DNA from: Cymbidium sinense
Taxonomy: Eukaryota > Streptophyta > Magnoliopsida > Asparagales > Orchidaceae
Direction of reading: 5' to 3'
Assembly (NCBI GenBank): GCA_021442155.1
Contig: CM038232.1
Span: 65,701,555 to 65,765,554, forward strand
DNA: 64,000 nt
Every line of letters begins with the position of its first letter. Positions within the stretch are counted from its first letter, which is position 1. The notes below the pieces were generated by a model. It was not told the DNA's origin. It saw nothing but the letters and a program-made list of their open reading frames with translations, and did not search any database. Position numbers and translations under genes: made by a program. This document shows, one piece after another, positions 59,901 to 64,000 of this stretch.

Positions 59901-62454
59901 AACTCCAATTGATTTGAAATTTGGGCAAACCCACATTTGAATCATTTCAAATCTGCCCAAATAAAATCCAATGCCAAATGACCATTCTACCCTTAGGTCA
60001 AGGGTATCACATGAGGCAAATCACCCATGTAAGTGGTCATTTCCATTCCTTGGCCACTTGGCACTCTCCCAATGGTCCACCTAGGCACATAGGACACTAC
60101 CCAACATGACCCAAGGGGTGGTTAGGTCAGCCATGACCCATGGGAGGTGAAATCACCTCACCCTCCACATTGGAGAAACCCATAGGATACCCACTAATCC
60201 CTCTTGGAAACCACCACCCAAGCTTTCGCCAACCAAACCAAGCCACTTAGGATGATTCTCTACCATTCCTAGCCACAATCAATGGTCAGACATCCAGTAG
60301 AGTCCAAACCTGTTCTGACCATCTAATCGAGGGAAGGAGGGGGTACACTGCCTTCCAATTCATTCCAAACTAAGCACTTAAGCATAAAGAGAACCCTAGC
60401 ACCCCAAGGAGAGCATCCTAAAGCCATTTCCAAGTTCCTTAATCTCCCCATTATCGGTTTCACCAAAGCTGAAATAGGCCATCCCTCCTTCGATCCCAAC
60501 TTGCTAAAACCTCCATAAACATTAGATTAACTTTGCGCACACCATCCCACGGCCCGTCGAGCAAGAATGAATCTTCTCCCGAGCTCCCCAGCCATCGGAG
60601 ATAGGACTTTGATCAACGTCAACTTCCCAAACTTTGGGTGATGGTCTTCCAAGCAAACTACACCAAATCAAGGCTTGGGCTGATCAGTAGGGTCTCATCT
60701 CTACTAGACGAAGCTTCCTCAATTGGATTTGCCACTGGTCTTGAGCTCTGGTGATGCTATTAAAATTGATCCTTAGGTAAAAATGAGTTGGATCTTTATA
60801 AAAAAAACTTTCATCTCGTGTGATCATGACCGTTGGATCCCTTCAGATCTTTCGCGCAAAGGTGTGGGATCCATTTAGAGTCGATTCGAGCTCGGGTGAG
60901 CTCAGATCAAGCTAGCAATGGTGGATGAACTTGGCTCTCCCTCGCTCATATGATGATAGATCAGGCACCCTCCATTTTGCGTGATCAGAATAGACTATCA
61001 TGATTAGATCCACTAGATTGATCTGATTTAATCATATTAAGCGAGGATTAATTCGCCTCATCTTATATCATGGCGTCCAAACGTGGGAGTTAGATAAGTT
61101 TTAAGTAGCCACTCCCGCAGCACCACGTGGAAAGCGTCGACAGGATTAGGCTTAATTAACCATTTGTAATGGCTAAAACTTCTAAAAATCACAACAAATT
61201 ATAGAAAAATCATAAAAAAAAAGAAATAAGTATTCATCTTAAAGGTATTTCAGAGAAGGACAAATTAAAAATAATTTAAATTAATTTTGAACCGTAATTA
61301 AAACTTAATTAGGGTTTAATTACAAAATTAATTAGCTTAATTTGTGGGTTAATTTAATGGGATGACCACCTCTTTTCTTGGGACTTATTATTACTTAATT
61401 AGAGGAATTGACTAATTACTCTTAATCTTAATGGTTAATCAATCCCATGAATAGTAACAAATTAATTAATTAACTTCATTAATCACTATCCAACAATGAA
61501 TGGACTAATGGAATGGGGTTGAGACCTCTTTCCTAGCCTCTTTCCCTAAGTTCACTTCAATTTTCAAAAAGAAATTCATTAAAGCTTAATTAATCAATTA
61601 AATTTCTTAATTAATTAAATTAAAATTATAATCACATCATAACTTAATTAATTAAATCATCGGGTAGATCTTTAGGTGTTTAATAACTTAAAGGAGTTTA
61701 ATGAAATTATGGTTAGTCCACATGTGTGGAAAAATCATAAGAGTAATTAATTAAGTCCATTAATCTAACTAACTATTAATCATGAGCCAACTACATTAGG
61801 TCCCTTTTATTTCCTAGGATCATTGCAAGTTCATTTTCTATGCATATCATGTTGGCTCATAATTATTTAGTTAATTACTTTAAGGTGACATAGGTAAGGT
61901 CGATTAATTGATCTATTTAATAATTCAACCTAATTAACCCATAAAATTAACTTAATTAAATTTCCTTAAACTAAATCGAATCACTAATGTGCGAATGGGT
62001 TTAAAACAACAAATGATGATTTCTCTTCTCCTTTTTAAATCAAATCAAATCTAAAACTTAATTAATAAAGAAGCTTCGATTTGCTTTAAATAATCTTATT
62101 TGATTTAATTGTCCTTAGGAACTAGTTTGGTTGAATGAATCACATGTTTATATTTAATTTTTCTCTTTCCAATCATGTTAAATTTGGTATGTCATTTGAA
62201 TTCATGCATCCAAATTTTCATAATCATGTAAATTAAAATGAACTTCCTTTATGTAAGCTTGCATGTGTTGATTTAATTTAAAATATGTTTGCCTATTAAC
62301 TATTAAATCCAAATGTATTTTTCCAAAAGCTTATAAATGAAAAATAACATGTGTTATGAAGCTACTTATAAATACATAAGAAATGCATGTGCTTATAGCT
62401 TAAGTGTGCGAATGTTGAGTTCTCTTTCATTTATTCATGTGTTGATTTATATAT

Positions 62455-63085
62455 GTTTGAAGGCAAATGGGTATAGAGTCTATACATCCCGAGAATACGA
62501 GGCTTTAGCTAGCCCCAAGGAGGTCATTTGATTACCTCACTTCCTTGGTTTAACAACATCATGTACCTATTTGATTTGATTCTTATGCATTTTAACATTA
62601 CAATTTGGGTATAGCTTTAATTCACATGCATAAATGATTCAATCAAATAAAAATATAATATTTGCTTGATTTTCTTTCCATCATTTATGTATACATTCAT
62701 GTGTATTTAAGAAAAGCAAGTATATAGTCTGGACATCCTGGGAATACGAGGCTTTAGCTAGCCCCAACAAGGTCATTTGATTACCTCACTTCCCTAGTTT
62801 AATAATGGCACATACTTGTTTATGTCTTTATACATGTGTATGTATATATTAATGAATGAAAATCCCCTTTTATATTAAAATTGCATGCATTCATAATTGA
62901 CTAAGTGGTTTGAATAATTAGCCAGTTTATTTCCTATGTTCATATATATGACTTTACATATGTTTGAAACCAAATGGGTATATAGTCTAGACATCCCAGG
63001 AATACGATGCTTTAGCTAGCCCCAAGGAGGTCATTTAATTTCTTCACTTCCCTGGTTTAACAACGGCATGTACCTATTTAATTTC
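62455..63085 (+). repeat. Conserved LTR block repeated three times, period about 245 bp
   Basis: Copies at about 62470-62560, 62720-62815 and 62970-63070. Each reads TATAGTCT-GACATCC-GGGAATACGA, GGCTTTAGCTAGCCCC, AAGGAGGTCATTTGATTACC, TCACTTCCCTGGTTTAACAA, with few changes, and sits in longer units sharing CATGTACCTATTTGATT and ATTCAATCAAATAAAAATAT. Subfamily-A LTRs carry one copy. Confidence 0.8.
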
Positions 63086-64000
63086 ATTCTTATATCTTTT
63101 TTATAAGAATTTTAATAAAGCTTCAAATTAATATGTTTAAATAATTCAATCAAATAAAAATATTTAAAAAAATTAAACATACACATACATTCATCATTTA
63201 AGTGTGTTAAAATATACTGCATGTATAGATACACTTAGGATTAAATCATATACATGTTACATTTGATAGAAAGAAATGATTTAATATATGTCATGTGGTA
63301 GTAATTCAATTAAATTAATCTTAAGAAGCCTTTCATCTTGAATAGGATTATTTAAAGTAAACCTAAACTTAGGATTAATTAAATAATTTAATAAGCCATT
63401 CACTAAAGAGAACTAAATCAAATTAATGTACTTTAGAAAGTGGCTTAAGGTATGGATGAAACAGAATGATCCCCTTTCTTCTCTTTATAACACCTAGTTG
63501 CTAAGTGTAGGTCATATGAAACAAAAAAAAAATACAAACTAAAATCCTCAAATCCATTAAACCGCTTGAAGTGAAACCAACCTTTCATGCTAAATTAAAT
63601 CTTTCCATACTTAGAAAACTATAAATCTAATGCTTAGCAAGACATACCACACAAGTCTTAACACACACATTAGAATTAAGTCACCACTTCTAGCTCTATG
63701 TTAGGACGATTCATAGTGTGATGTATATTTTTTTTTTGTGAAGTAATGTTTTAGATTGGATGATAAGGTATATGCTTCATAGGCAGGATGTTAAGCTGTT
63801 CTTAGCCTAAATCATATTTTCTGCAAGGGATTGTGCTTAAGGTGATGCTTAAAAATAAATATAAATGCTCTCATTACAGGTTGCTTAAACCCCTAAGAAT
63901 AATCTAAATTAGGATATGTGGGCTTGGTTACCCATGCGCAGGGTGCTAAGTCTAAATTATATAATTAACTGCTTGGGCTTGTATGCATGTTTAGCTAACA

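Larger units (their letters stand above)
58253..64000 (+). mobile_element. LTR, subfamily B, plus strand, runs off the window
   Basis: Begins TATTGACTTCACC at 58253 (TG changed to TA) right next to the RT remnant. A piece of about 200 bp near the start (the CTTAGGAAACC region) is missing compared with 48426. It then follows the subfamily-B course: hairpin-rich AT repeats (58670-58910), TTGAC-rich zone (59090-59900), GGGTTAATTTAATGGGATGACC block (61347-61368), triple conserved block (62455-63085), and GTTTAGCTAACA at the window end, matching 1063 of the first LTR. No gene; frames at 59921 and 62337 are accidental. Confidence 0.85.

Overview
This is an AT-rich stretch of nuclear DNA from a flowering plant, made almost entirely of old, nested transposable elements. 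I see no intact host gene, tRNA or rRNA. The evidence for a plant is a Tat/Ogre-type Ty3/gypsy polyprotein with a second, archaeal-type RNase H, a plant hAT transposase with a BED finger, and a plant RTE-type LINE. Every coding region carries stops or frame changes. The species cannot be named from this sequence.

Layout. 1-2705: 3' part of a very long LTR (subfamily B). 2872-41866: a hAT DNA transposon split in its transposase by a giant Tat/Ogre-like retrotransposon at 5079-39026. The retrotransposon reads: truncated LTR (5079-10834), complete 7.8-kb LTR (10835-18620), leader with a long hairpin array (19200-21070), gag and pol remnants (22149-29550), a 3' untranslated zone of about 325-bp repeats and small hairpins (29640-32114), and the 3' LTR (32242-39026). 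The insertion is flanked by GAGCA/GGGCA. 42692-45556: a decayed RTE LINE. 45557-48425: anonymous DNA with a (TA)n tract and one orphan LTR terminus. 48426-64000: subfamily-B LTRs, one on the minus strand (48781-56005) and one on the plus strand (58253 to beyond the window), head to head around a minus-strand pol fragment (56010-58250).

The main finding is not a gene. The leader between the 5' LTR and gag holds about 22 tandem units of roughly 80-100 bp. Each contains an inverted repeat around a near-constant loop of about 10 nt (consensus TACCYAAATT). Arms differ strongly between units, yet the paired arm usually changes to match. A second array of short hairpins with changing arms lies just before the 3' LTR, and the LTR 5' terminus carries a small hairpin with a matched T/C and A/G change between subfamilies. 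The LTRs also contain dense TTGAC/GTCAA (W-box-like) clusters around a palindrome, about 183-bp internal repeats, and a conserved block that is single in subfamily A and tripled in B.

How the parts relate: gag, protease, RT, RNase H, archaeal-type RNase H and integrase follow the normal Tat order, so the internal region was once one polyprotein unit. It is now inactive. All coordinates of repeat edges were read by eye and may be off by a few to tens of bases.
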